From contig JAGVPT010000159.1 of assembly GCA_020052095.1 (NCBI GenBank), positions 1 to 53,610 of the forward strand: 53,610 bases of DNA, written 5' to 3'. Position numbers and translations under genes: made by a program. The notes under the pieces are model-generated. The model was given only the letters and a program-made list of their open reading frames with translations. It ran no database searches and had not been told where the DNA came from. The DNA is from Bacteroidota bacterium (lineage in GTDB: Bacteria; Bacteroidota; Ignavibacteria; UBA10030; UBA8401). How positions within the stretch are numbered: the stretch's first letter is position 1; each line of letters opens with the position of its first letter. Positions 20,360 through 29,390 of this stretch are shown in pieces.

Positions 20360-21784
20360 TTATGGTGTGCGCTGGAATTCTTGTATCACAGCTTCTTTAA
20401 TAGAGAGAAGATACTGCAGTGCAGATTCATGTTCATTGGGTATGGTGCCGGCGAGAATTGCTTCCTCAATTTTTGATTTCAGTGCCCCTACCAATTTCCC
20501 CGGACCCAAATTGCACACCTGCATGATTTCGTCTCCCCGAACAGGAGGCTGAAACGCGCGCAGTCGATCCTTCTCCTCCACCTCTTTCATTTTCGAGTGC
20601 ACACGGTCGTAGTTCGCTGTGTACTGCTTGACAAGTTTAGAATTCTTGGACGTGATATCCGCGCGGCATAACGTCATGAGGTCATCGGTCAGATCGCCCG
20701 CCTCGAAAAGCAATCGGCGCACCGCAGAGTCGGTCACTTCTTCATCCGCAAGAGCCATCGGCCGGAGATGAAGGTGCACAAGACCCTCGACGTATGGAAT
20801 CTTATCGAATGGAAGTTTCATGCGTTTGAAAATGTGTTTCACCATCCGCGCGCCGAGCTCTTCATGACCATAAAACGTCCATCCAATGCCTTCGCGAAAT
20901 TGTTTCGTCTTTGGCTTGGCGATATCGTGTACGAGCGCCGCGAACCTGAGATAGACATCGTCCGTCATCGTCGTTATGTTATCCACAACCATGCAGGTGT
21001 GGAGAAACACATCTTTATGGTGATGGTCCCCTCGCTGATCGACGCCGGAAAGTTCAGCAACTTCCGGAAAGACAATTGACATGACGCCGGTGTCGAACAT
21101 CAACCGCAACCCGATCGACGGTGCCGGACTGGCGAGAATTTTCATGAACTCATCGGTGATGCGCTCCTGCGCAATAATGGCAAGCCGATCTCTCATTTTT
21201 GGGATAGCCTCAAGCGTCTCCTTTCCAAGGGAAAAACCAAGCTGGGAGGCGAATCGGATCGCGCGCATAGTGCGCAACGGGTCGTCATCGAATGTTCTCA
21301 ATGGATTGAGCGGGGTTCGAATTATTTTAGCCTGAAGGTCACTCTGTCCATGGAACGGATCCAGCACTTCGCCCCACGTCTCTGAGTTGAGCGACGCCGC
21401 AAGCGTGTTGATGGTAAAATCGCGTCTGGAAAGGTCGTCATGGAGCGATCCCGGTTCAACTTTCGGATTGCGCGAGTCCTTTGAGTAACTCTCTTTTCGT
21501 GCACCGACAAATTCGAGCTTCAGTTGGTTGACGTGCAACATTGCGGTGCCGAACTTCTTGTACGTCGTCAGCGCGTCAATCTTGAATTTCGCTGCCGCGT
21601 GTTTGGCAAAATCAATCCCATCACCGACGACAAGCACGTCGATGTCTTGAACTTCTTTCCCGAGCAATTTGTCCCGCACGTAGCCTCCGACGACGTACAC
21701 ATCAATGCGCAGCTCATCCGCACACTCACCGATCGTGTGTAGCTCCGGTTGTTGAATATCGATGCGTCGTTTTTGAGCGGTCAT
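20360..21784 (-). CDS. CCA tRNA nucleotidyltransferase / polyA polymerase-like with HD domain
   Basis: VYVVGGYVRDKLLGKEVQDIDVLVVGDG; RRDFTINTLA; RFAALVHDIAKP. Confidence 0.94.
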   Translation of the reverse strand: MTAQKRRIDIQQPELHTIGECADELRIDVYVVGGYVRDKLLGKEVQDIDVLVVGDGIDFAKHAAAKFKIDALTTYKKFGTAMLHVNQLKLEFVGARKESYSKDSRNPKVEPGSLHDDLSRRDFTINTLAASLNSETWGEVLDPFHGQSDLQAKIIRTPLNPLRTFDDDPLRTMRAIRFASQLGFSLGKETLEAIPKMRDRLAIIAQERITDEFMKILASPAPSIGLRLMFDTGVMSIVFPEVAELSGVDQRGDHHHKDVFLHTCMVVDNITTMTDDVYLRFAALVHDIAKPKTKQFREGIGWTFYGHEELGARMVKHIFKRMKLPFDKIPYVEGLVHLHLRPMALADEEVTDSAVRRLLFEAGDLTDDLMTLCRADITSKNSKLVKQYTANYDRVHSKMKEVEEKDRLRAFQPPVRGDEIMQVCNLGPGKLVGALKSKIEEAILAGTIPNEHESALQYLLSIKEAVIQEFQRTP

Positions 21785-21951
21785 ACACGCATGGACGAAA
21801 CTTAAGAATAGCGTACGCTGGCTCTTATCCTAATGATCTCAGATTCCAGCGGGAAAAATCCGCAACGAAAATCTTGACCTAGTTCTCAGATTGCTGGTTC
21901 CCTTGCAGGGATTCCTTGGGCATTTCTCTTTCGATAATTTCCCCGATGTGC

Positions 21952-23004
21952 CTAGACACCGAACTTTTGCACCTGAATTGTATTTAGGATTTGCTGTGCA
22001 ACCTCGAGAGCTCGTCGACCGTCGACGCCGGAGACGACCGGTTCTTTCTTCTCACGGATGGCATTGACAAACGATTCCAATTCATACTTGAGGGCGTTCA
22101 CTTCTTTTACTTCAGGCTGCTCGTAGACGATATTGCGCTTCTTCTTCCCTTCACCGATTTGTCCGAGAAGCATGGTCGTCCCCGCCGTGCTCTCGCCGTC
22201 GTTGACAAGACGAAAAACTTCCGCAAGCCCCTGCGAAAAATCGATTGAAATATATCCATTGTGTTGGAACATCCTCATCTTGCGCATTTTGTTTTGTGAT
22301 ATTCTGCTTGCCGTAACGTTTGCAACGCATCCGTTTTCAAATTGGAGGCGCGCGTTGGCGATATCAACCGATTCAGATACGACGGCAACGCCGTTCGCGT
22401 CGATTCTCGAAACGGGAGATTGCACAAGGCTCAGGATGACGTCGATATCATGGATCATCAGGTCGAGCACGACGGCAACATCTGTTCCCCGTGGATTGAA
22501 CTGTGCAAGCCGGTGCGATTCGATGAACATCGGCCGGAGATCATAGGATTCAAGCGCGAGGATCGCCGGGTTGAAACGTTCTATGTGCCCCACTTGAATG
22601 ATACGCCCTTTCGCCTTCGCGAGGGCAATCAACTCGTCGGCCTCAAGAACTGATTGCGTTATCGGTTTTTCGATCAAGACGTCAATGCCGGCGTTGAGCG
22701 CTTCTCGGGCAACTTCGAAGTGGCGCGATGTTACCGTCGCAACGCTTACTGCGTCCACATGTTCCAAAAGTTCCTTGAGCGTTGAATAGGACTTCACCCC
22801 GGGATAATGTGAAGCCACGGCATTCCGTTTGGATTCGTCGATATCATAAACTCCGACCAACGCCGCAGACGCAATCTCGGAATACATTTTTGTGTGTAGC
22901 GAACCAAGATGCCCGACGCCGATAACGCCTATGCGTGTCGGTTGCGATGCGGAGTGCGCGGTGCGTGGTGCGTGGTGCGTTATGCCTGCGCTATTATTCA
23001 TCAT
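21952..23004 (-). CDS. Gfo/Idh/MocA family oxidoreductase
   Basis: RIGVIGVGHLGSLHTKMY, EKPITQSVLEADELI motifs; N-terminal ~24 aa encoded by a heptad tract. Confidence 0.9.
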   Translation of the reverse strand: MMNNSAGITHHAPRTAHSASQPTRIGVIGVGHLGSLHTKMYSEIASAALVGVYDIDESKRNAVASHYPGVKSYSTLKELLEHVDAVSVATVTSRHFEVAREALNAGIDVLIEKPITQSVLEADELIALAKAKGRIIQVGHIERFNPAILALESYDLRPMFIESHRLAQFNPRGTDVAVVLDLMIHDIDVILSLVQSPVSRIDANGVAVVSESVDIANARLQFENGCVANVTASRISQNKMRKMRMFQHNGYISIDFSQGLAEVFRLVNDGESTAGTTMLLGQIGEGKKKRNIVYEQPEVKEVNALKYELESFVNAIREKKEPVVSGVDGRRALEVAQQILNTIQVQKFGV

Positions 23005-23064
23005 TCATGATCCATTCGTCAAAAATCATTACTCATTGATCATTGTTCATTGTTCATTGAGCGT
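22946..23064. repeat. heptad-register tract (17 x 7 bp) spanning 3' end of DUF5103 gene, spacer and 5' end of Gfo/Idh gene
   Basis: gatgcgg agtgcgc ggtgcgt x3 tatgcct gcgctat tattcat cattcat gatccat ... tactcat tgatcat tgttcat x2 tgagcgt. Confidence 0.88.
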
Positions 23065-24333
23065 TGCCTTCGTTTCATCCGTCCCTCCTGGGCTCTTCGC
23101 AATCGCACTGCCGACAACCCGGTCGAATCCACCGAATCGTTCGTCATGATAATAGACGAGAGCGGTGTAGCGGTTGATTGTGCGCCAGTCGTTCCCTTCC
23201 AACGCCAGCCAATCTTGATCCGCAACGTCCCCCATTGCAGGGTCAACACTGCCGACGACATATTGATAATCGTAAACTCCCCGGCGAATCCATTTGTGAA
23301 GTGTATACAATTTTCCCAGAGAGTCGAGCTCCATTCTATGCCCGGTCGTCGGCTGCCATTGATTGAATGCGCCAACAAGAAAAATACTCTTCTCGTTCGG
23401 AGCCGGAAGTTCCAGACGGAGCGTGACATCGAGATAATCGGAATTTACACCGATGAAAGGAGCGAGTTTAGCCGCGCCGTTCGCATCGATTTTTCCCTGC
23501 CATTGATACCGCGAGAGATCGGCCCCCTCCTTCAACCGTACGGGTAGGCCATTCGGATAGAAGCGTACCGAGCCGATGTCCAGGCGGCGGTACTCATTAC
23601 CGGGCGGTACATTGCGAATCTTAAATCGTTTGTTCGGGCGGTAGAATTCCTCCACGAACGTGTCGGGATTTTTGTCTTCGACATCAATGCGATACGGGTT
23701 GTAGAGTTCCCAATTTCTAATGATGTCCACGGTTTTCACATTGGGATGAAAAATTCGTCCCTCGACGGGCTGACTCTCCTCCGCGGGGACATTGACGTTG
23801 ATCGTGATGTAATGCATTTGATTAAGCGGCGACGGCTGCTCGGAATAAAACTTGTTATCAACGCGCAATGATGCTTCGACCGAATTTTCCACGACAATAA
23901 ACCGCCCTTCGGCGAGAACGACACCGCTTGACTCCTTCTCGACGATCGTGAAGAGGTAATTTCCGGAAAACGGAAAACGGATAGCACCTCGGTCGTCCGG
24001 GAAAAAATTTTTGTAATGATATGAGTACTGATGGACTCCGACCGGCGCTAGGCCGAACTGAATCTGTTGACTCTTGTTATGGGACTGGTCGTTCACAAAG
24101 GGGCTGTCGTCGGGGACCCAGTCTTTCGATGCGTGGACGAAAAGTATCTGAAGATCCGGCGGGTGCACGGCGGCGACGTCGAACTCTATCGTGATTTTCT
24201 GACCCATCGCAACAATCGGCGGAAGATACTCATCGTTGAACGCGTACACGCGCAGGCCCAGAATTTCAAATGCATTGTTTTGGGCTGCGCAGAAGCTGCA
24301 TCCCGCAAGAAGGAGAATGAGTAGGCGTTTCAT
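23047..24333 (-). CDS. exported DUF5103-like protein
   Basis: Signal peptide MKRLLILLLAGCSFCAAQ; IRFPFSGNYLFTIVE, YHYKNFFPDDRG, AFNQWQ pattern. Confidence 0.8.
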   Translation of the reverse strand: MKRLLILLLAGCSFCAAQNNAFEILGLRVYAFNDEYLPPIVAMGQKITIEFDVAAVHPPDLQILFVHASKDWVPDDSPFVNDQSHNKSQQIQFGLAPVGVHQYSYHYKNFFPDDRGAIRFPFSGNYLFTIVEKESSGVVLAEGRFIVVENSVEASLRVDNKFYSEQPSPLNQMHYITINVNVPAEESQPVEGRIFHPNVKTVDIIRNWELYNPYRIDVEDKNPDTFVEEFYRPNKRFKIRNVPPGNEYRRLDIGSVRFYPNGLPVRLKEGADLSRYQWQGKIDANGAAKLAPFIGVNSDYLDVTLRLELPAPNEKSIFLVGAFNQWQPTTGHRMELDSLGKLYTLHKWIRRGVYDYQYVVGSVDPAMGDVADQDWLALEGNDWRTINRYTALVYYHDERFGGFDRVVGSAIAKSPGGTDETKATLNEQ

Positions 24334-25016
24334 GACATCCCCGTTGTCCTGTGAAGCATTTGTTCCAGCCACGAATGAAATTCCTGAACGCTGTGAAAAA
24401 GATAATCCGTCGCCGCCTCCATAACGGTCTCTTTGCTGTACGAATCCCACACAACCGCCGCAATGCGCACTCCGCACTCGCGCGAGGCTTTGATATCGGC
24501 GACCGCATCGCCGACCATTATTACCTCATCGGGCTGCAACGAGAATTGTGCCATGATTTTTCTAATGCCGTCGCCGGAAGGCTTGAAATGATCGACGTCA
24601 TCGCCAGTCATAACGATGTCGAAATAGCGCTCGATGCCGAATTCGTGCAGGGTGATCTCCGTCGTACGTCTCCCTTTTCCCGTAAATAGTCCAATCAGTA
24701 TTCCATTGCTCTTTACAAAATCGAGTAATTCCTTGATTCCTGGATACAACGAGGCCAGATCATTATGCCGTTCCTGATAAAAATGATAATATTCTTTCAT
24801 CGCCTCATCAATATGACGAGTGCCGATCATGTTCTCAACAGCTTCTTGTTCCGGCGGACCAAAATACGCGACAATCTCTTTCGGTGTCAACCGTTTGTTG
24901 ATATATTTCTCTGCTACATGGTTGAACGAGTCACAGATGAGTTGATTCGTCTGCGTCAACGTGCCGTCCATATCGAAGATAATGCAACGCAATTTTTGTG
25001 GGGCGGCGGCGGTCAT
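24330..25016 (-). CDS. HAD family hydrolase (phosphoglycolate phosphatase-like)
   Basis: IIFDMDGTLTQTNQ, LFTGKGRRT, VIMVGDAVADIKASRECG; 4-bp overlap with next gene. Confidence 0.93.
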   Translation of the reverse strand: MTAAAPQKLRCIIFDMDGTLTQTNQLICDSFNHVAEKYINKRLTPKEIVAYFGPPEQEAVENMIGTRHIDEAMKEYYHFYQERHNDLASLYPGIKELLDFVKSNGILIGLFTGKGRRTTEITLHEFGIERYFDIVMTGDDVDHFKPSGDGIRKIMAQFSLQPDEVIMVGDAVADIKASRECGVRIAAVVWDSYSKETVMEAATDYLFHSVQEFHSWLEQMLHRTTGMS

Positions 25017-25030
25017 GAGTTCGTGGCGTG

Positions 25031-25121
25031 TAGTCCTTGGTCCTGAGTCCTGGGTCCAAAGTCCTAGGTCCTAATTCTTAATTCCTAATTCTTAATTTCT
25101 AACTCCTGTTTACTGCTAACT
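25031..25121. repeat. heptad-register tract T4 (13 x 7 bp), contains stop codon of CDF gene
   Basis: tagtcct tggtcct gagtcct gggtcca aagtcct aggtcct aattctt aattcct aattctt aatttct aactcct gtttact gctaact. Confidence 0.92.
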
Positions 25122-26510
25122 GCCTGATGGTTCTACATGAATATTCACTTCTCGTATACGCGGGAACTCCACCATGATTTTATTCTCCAGAGCGGTTGAG
25201 ATTGCATGGACCTCTTCAAGCGATAGTTGCTTGTCCACAATGGAGTTCATCGATACGCGGTATTTGCCCTTCACTTCAAGAACCGAAAGAATAGTGCATT
25301 CCTTGATGCCGGGGTGTCTGTACGCAAGTTGCAGAATTTCTTCGATCAGTTCCTGCGAGGTTTGGGTAACATCCACGGAGGCGACGACACTTTCCCGGGA
25401 ATCCTCGATGTGCACGATCACCGCGGCAACGTTCGGAATTTCATTCTTAATGCGCGATTCAATCTCGTCGACCATCGTGTGCACATGGACAAATTCCTGC
25501 TGTTGCTCGAACTCAAGCTGAAACTCCACCTGATATTTTCCATCCACCTGAAATGCCTGCACGTCGTGCGCGCGTAATCCGCTCTTCGACATCATGAGTT
25601 TCACTTTATCTACAACAGTTTCGTCAGAGGTCTCCGTCGGCTCAGGATGAATCATGATGTCGGCATTCGGAAGAATCTTGTGAATCGTGTCTTCAACGTT
25701 ATGCACAACCGTGTCCGCCTTTTCAAAAGAGAGTGTCCGCTTGAGATCCAGGGTCAAATCGACGAACGTTTTGGATCCGGAATTCCTAACACGAACATGT
25801 TCGACATTCTGGACTCCCTCCATCGCCACGGCAGCCCGCTTCACTTGTTCTTCGACGCCAAGGGGCGCGCGATCGAGCAGTTCGTTAATCGTTCGTTTGC
25901 CGAGGGAGAGAGACACGAAGATCACGATGATTGCCACAATCAACGCTGCGATGGAATCCGCCACGGGTATTTTCAGCAGGGTCAATACCAATCCGAACAA
26001 CACGACACCGGAACTCCACACGTCGGTGCTGAAGTGAAGCGCATCAGCTTCCAGCGCCTGGCTTCTATACTTGTGGGCGACACGATACAATGCGCGCGAT
26101 CGGGAAACATCGACCACGATCGAGAGAATGATCACAAAGAAACTCCAGAAGTTTACCTCAATCTCGACCGTGTGGTACAGCAGGCGCTTGATAGCTTCGT
26201 TAATGATCCAGAAGCATGTAATAAGAAGAAGAAGCGTTTCGATCAGTGCAGAGAAGCTCTCTATTTTGCCGTGACCATAGAGATGCGTTTTATCCGCGGG
26301 CCTTGCCGAAAATTTGACCGCGAGCAATGTGATGATGGCAGCCAGGAAGTCCAATCCGGAATGTGCTGCTTCCGACAAAATTCCCAAGCTCCCTGTCCAC
26401 ACTCCGACCCAAATTTTTAAACCGGTGATGACAAACGCGGCTGCAACTGAAGAAAGAGCGACCGTCGATTTTTCGTTATCTTGTATTGATGAATAATCCA
26501 TGAGAATCAA
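25116..26510 (-). CDS. cation diffusion facilitator transporter with extended C-terminus
   Basis: SLGILSEAAHSGLDFLAAIITL, HLYGHGKIES, EADALHFSTDVWSS; three tandem dimerisation-like C-terminal segments. Confidence 0.93.
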   Translation of the reverse strand: MILMDYSSIQDNEKSTVALSSVAAAFVITGLKIWVGVWTGSLGILSEAAHSGLDFLAAIITLLAVKFSARPADKTHLYGHGKIESFSALIETLLLLITCFWIINEAIKRLLYHTVEIEVNFWSFFVIILSIVVDVSRSRALYRVAHKYRSQALEADALHFSTDVWSSGVVLFGLVLTLLKIPVADSIAALIVAIIVIFVSLSLGKRTINELLDRAPLGVEEQVKRAAVAMEGVQNVEHVRVRNSGSKTFVDLTLDLKRTLSFEKADTVVHNVEDTIHKILPNADIMIHPEPTETSDETVVDKVKLMMSKSGLRAHDVQAFQVDGKYQVEFQLEFEQQQEFVHVHTMVDEIESRIKNEIPNVAAVIVHIEDSRESVVASVDVTQTSQELIEEILQLAYRHPGIKECTILSVLEVKGKYRVSMNSIVDKQLSLEEVHAISTALENKIMVEFPRIREVNIHVEPSGS

Positions 26511-26654
26511 AATAAAGAAGGCGCCCCGCCACGGCGGGACGCCCGTTCAGATCAAAATACGATTTGTTTTCACTTGTCGTTGTACGCTGATGCCAAAAAC
26601 TAAAAACGTAGGGGATGCACATCTCCAACAAATCATCCGCTAACAATATTCTCT

Positions 26655-27710
26655 TTAAGCAACAGTCACGTCTTTCGAAAGGTACACATCCTGAATTGCA
26701 TTGAGAATTTGGACGCCTTCGTTCATTGACCGTTGGAACGCTTTGCGCCCGGAGATGAGGCCCATCCCGCCCGCACGCTTATTGATGACGGCTGTGCGAA
26801 CGGCTTCCGCGAGATCGCTCGCACCGGAAGAGGCGCCGCCGGAATTTATCAATCCTGCACGCCCCATGTAGCAATTCGCTACCTGGTAACGCGTTAGGTC
26901 GATGGGATTATCGGTGGTGAGTTTCTCGTAGACCAACTTGTGTGTCTTACCGAAATTGAGCGCGGTGTAGCCGCCGTTATTCTCCGGCAATTTCTGCTTG
27001 ATAATGTCCGCCTCGATCGTGACGCCTAAGTGGTTCGCCTGTCCGGTCAAGTCGGCGGAGACGTGGTAGTCTTTTTCCTTCGTCTTAAATGCATTGTTGC
27101 GCGTGTAACACCACAAAATTGTTCCCATACCAAGCTCGTGCGCGTGCTGGAATGCCTGACTCACTTCCCAGATTTGCCTGCGCGATTCTGCAGAGCCAAA
27201 ATAAATCGTCGCGCCGACTGCAACGGCTCCCATCCAATATGCCTGCTTCACGGTGGCAAAGAGTGTCTGATCGTACGTATTTGGATACGAGAGAATTTCG
27301 TTGTGGTTGATTTTCAGAATGAATGGAATCTTGTGCGCATATTTTCTCGACACGGCTCCCAACACACCGAGGGTTGACGCCACTGCATTTGCGCCCCCTT
27401 CGATGGCGAGTTTCACGATATTTTCGGGGTCGAAGTACGCCGGATTTGGAGCAAAGGATGCACCCGCGGAGTGTTCGATTCCCTGGTCGACGGGAAGAAT
27501 AGAGAGATAGCCTGTCCCCGCCAATCTTCCGTTGTCAAACAACGCCTGCAGACTTTTCAAAACCGGCGTCGGCCGGTCGGATAATGCATAGTTGTTGTCA
27601 ACGTAGTCGGGACCGGGCAGATGAAGCGATTCCTTTGGAATAGTGCTGCATTTGTGGCTGAGAAGCGTCTTTGCATCAGCTCCCAAAAGTTTTTCGAAAT
27701 CTAACGACAT
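26655..27710 (-). CDS. class I fructose-bisphosphate aldolase (DhnA/FbaB-like)
   Basis: [31 protein letters not shown]-like [17 protein letters not shown]; start taken at MSLDFEK. Confidence 0.92.
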   Translation of the reverse strand: MSLDFEKLLGADAKTLLSHKCSTIPKESLHLPGPDYVDNNYALSDRPTPVLKSLQALFDNGRLAGTGYLSILPVDQGIEHSAGASFAPNPAYFDPENIVKLAIEGGANAVASTLGVLGAVSRKYAHKIPFILKINHNEILSYPNTYDQTLFATVKQAYWMGAVAVGATIYFGSAESRRQIWEVSQAFQHAHELGMGTILWCYTRNNAFKTKEKDYHVSADLTGQANHLGVTIEADIIKQKLPENNGGYTALNFGKTHKLVYEKLTTDNPIDLTRYQVANCYMGRAGLINSGGASSGASDLAEAVRTAVINKRAGGMGLISGRKAFQRSMNEGVQILNAIQDVYLSKDVTVA

Positions 27711-27872
27711 AATAATCTCCAATAAAAATGAAGTTTCAGGTTGAGTGTTCACAAAAATATACGAAAGAGTCGTTTGTGTTGCAAGCCCATTTTGGCGGCG
27801 GAGTTGCCGCACACGCACCATCATCGTTCCTCCTCCGGTAGTGTTGTGTTTTGCAGGAGTTGCAACGGTGAA

Positions 27873-27909
27873 CAAGCTATCCGATTGCCGCGAACAATCG
27901 GATAGCTTG
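27873..27909. promoter_or_regulatory. perfect 15-bp inverted repeat with 7-nt loop in divergent spacer
   Basis: CAAGCTATCCGATTG-CCGCGAA-CAATCGGATAGCTTG. Confidence 0.7.
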
Positions 27910-27925
27910 AAACTGTACCGCTGTT

Positions 27926-27954
27926 CCTCCTCCTCCTGTTCCTCCTCCTCCTCC
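27926..27954. repeat. CCT trinucleotide microsatellite
   Basis: cctcctcctcctgttcctcctcctcctcc. Confidence 0.85.
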
Positions 27955-28165
27955 GCATTCCTTGACATTCCCTTTCTTTCTTGATACTTTGCACGCAGAA
28001 GAATTAGAAGCAATACCAAAAATGGGGAGTGCACCTTGAGCGTAACTAGGACGGTCGCGGCAGAGTCGAAGAGCGACCATCAATAGTATTTTTGGGTTAG
28101 CCCCCAGTCAATTCTGTTAAGGTTTGTAATTTTGAAAAGCCTACTCTGTTGCATCGAGTACAATC

Positions 28166-29344
28166 ATGCCGATCCGCAAGAAAAATATTGTCTTAAAGAA
28201 GAACGAGGAACGGAGGATCCATTCGGGTCATCAATGGGTTTTCAGTAATGAAATCCACGCGGTGAACGGCGCCCCGAAGAGCGGCGATATCGTGGAGATT
28301 TTCCGCCATGATATGAAACGGCTCGGTATCGGCTTCTACAATCCCCACTCACTCATCGCAGTCCGATTTCTTTCCCCCGACGACGAAGAGATCGATTTCA
28401 AATTCTTCGAACGGCGTGTTGAATCAGCCCTCGCTCTCCGAAAGAAATTATATCCAAAATGTGCGGCGTTCCGCATTGTTCACAGCGAAAGTGATTTCCT
28501 CCCCGGCCTTATAATAGACAAATATAACGAGTACCTTTCTGTCCAGACCTTTTCCGCGGGTATGGATTCGAGGCTCACGCTCATCTGCGACGTGCTCGTC
28601 TCCATTTTTTCACCGCGCGGGATCGTTGAACGGAACGAATCCCCCCTGCGATCCCTGGAAGAAATCCCGGCCCGGAAAGGAATCCTTCGTGGAACCGTAG
28701 AGCCGACGATTATTGAGCTTCACGATTTGAAATTCCGGATCGATTTGCTGGAAGGTCAGAAAACGGGATTTTTCCTCGACCAGAGAGAGAACCGGACTTC
28801 TCTTCGTCCGTTTGCCAAGGACGCAACCGTTCTCGATTGTTTCTGCAATGAAGGGGGCTTTGGGCTCTACGCCGCCCACTACGGATCGAAAAGTGTCTCG
28901 GGGGTGGACAGTTCGGAATTCGCCATTGAGAAATCGAAAGTAAACGCCACGCTCAATAACCTGCGCAACATTTCATTCCAGTGCGCCGATGTATTTGAAA
29001 CTCTTTCATCCGAGATTAAGCAGAATAGGAAGTACGACATTGTCGTCCTCGATCCCCCCTCATTTACCAAAAACAAGAAAACAGTGGCAACCGCCACGAA
29101 AGGATACAAGGAACTGAACACCAATGCGTTGAAAATTATGAATAGCGGCGGCGTCCTTGCCACCGCCTCCTGCTCGCATCACATATCGGAAGAGACTTTT
29201 TTAAGCATTATTAACGACAGTGCTGTCAAAGCAGAACGAAAAATCAGGTTGTTGGATTTCGGGGGCGCTGCGCCTGACCACCCGGTGTTATCATCAATGC
29301 CGGAAACAAAATATTTAAAGTTTGCCCTGATTGGGGTTGAATAG
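28166..29344 (+). CDS. class I SAM-dependent rRNA methyltransferase, RlmI/YccW-like with PUA domain
   Basis: HSGHQWVFSNEI, GQKTGFFLDQRENR, VLDCFCNEGGF, VVLDPPSFTKNKK motifs. Confidence 0.94.
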   Translation: MPIRKKNIVLKKNEERRIHSGHQWVFSNEIHAVNGAPKSGDIVEIFRHDMKRLGIGFYNPHSLIAVRFLSPDDEEIDFKFFERRVESALALRKKLYPKCAAFRIVHSESDFLPGLIIDKYNEYLSVQTFSAGMDSRLTLICDVLVSIFSPRGIVERNESPLRSLEEIPARKGILRGTVEPTIIELHDLKFRIDLLEGQKTGFFLDQRENRTSLRPFAKDATVLDCFCNEGGFGLYAAHYGSKSVSGVDSSEFAIEKSKVNATLNNLRNISFQCADVFETLSSEIKQNRKYDIVVLDPPSFTKNKKTVATATKGYKELNTNALKIMNSGGVLATASCSHHISEETFLSIINDSAVKAERKIRLLDFGGAAPDHPVLSSMPETKYLKFALIGVE

Positions 29345-29390
29345 TAGGTAGTTACAATAGTCTTTCACTATTTCACGAAAGAAGCAATAG

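Noticed and set aside
25647-26420. 257-aa plus-strand ORF
   Set aside because: Antisense to the CDF transporter, no domain signature.
27711-28034. N-terminal extension of the aldolase (108 residues including [10 protein letters not shown])
   Set aside because: Encoded by the CCT microsatellite and hairpin region; conserved aldolase sequence starts at MSLDFEK near 27710.
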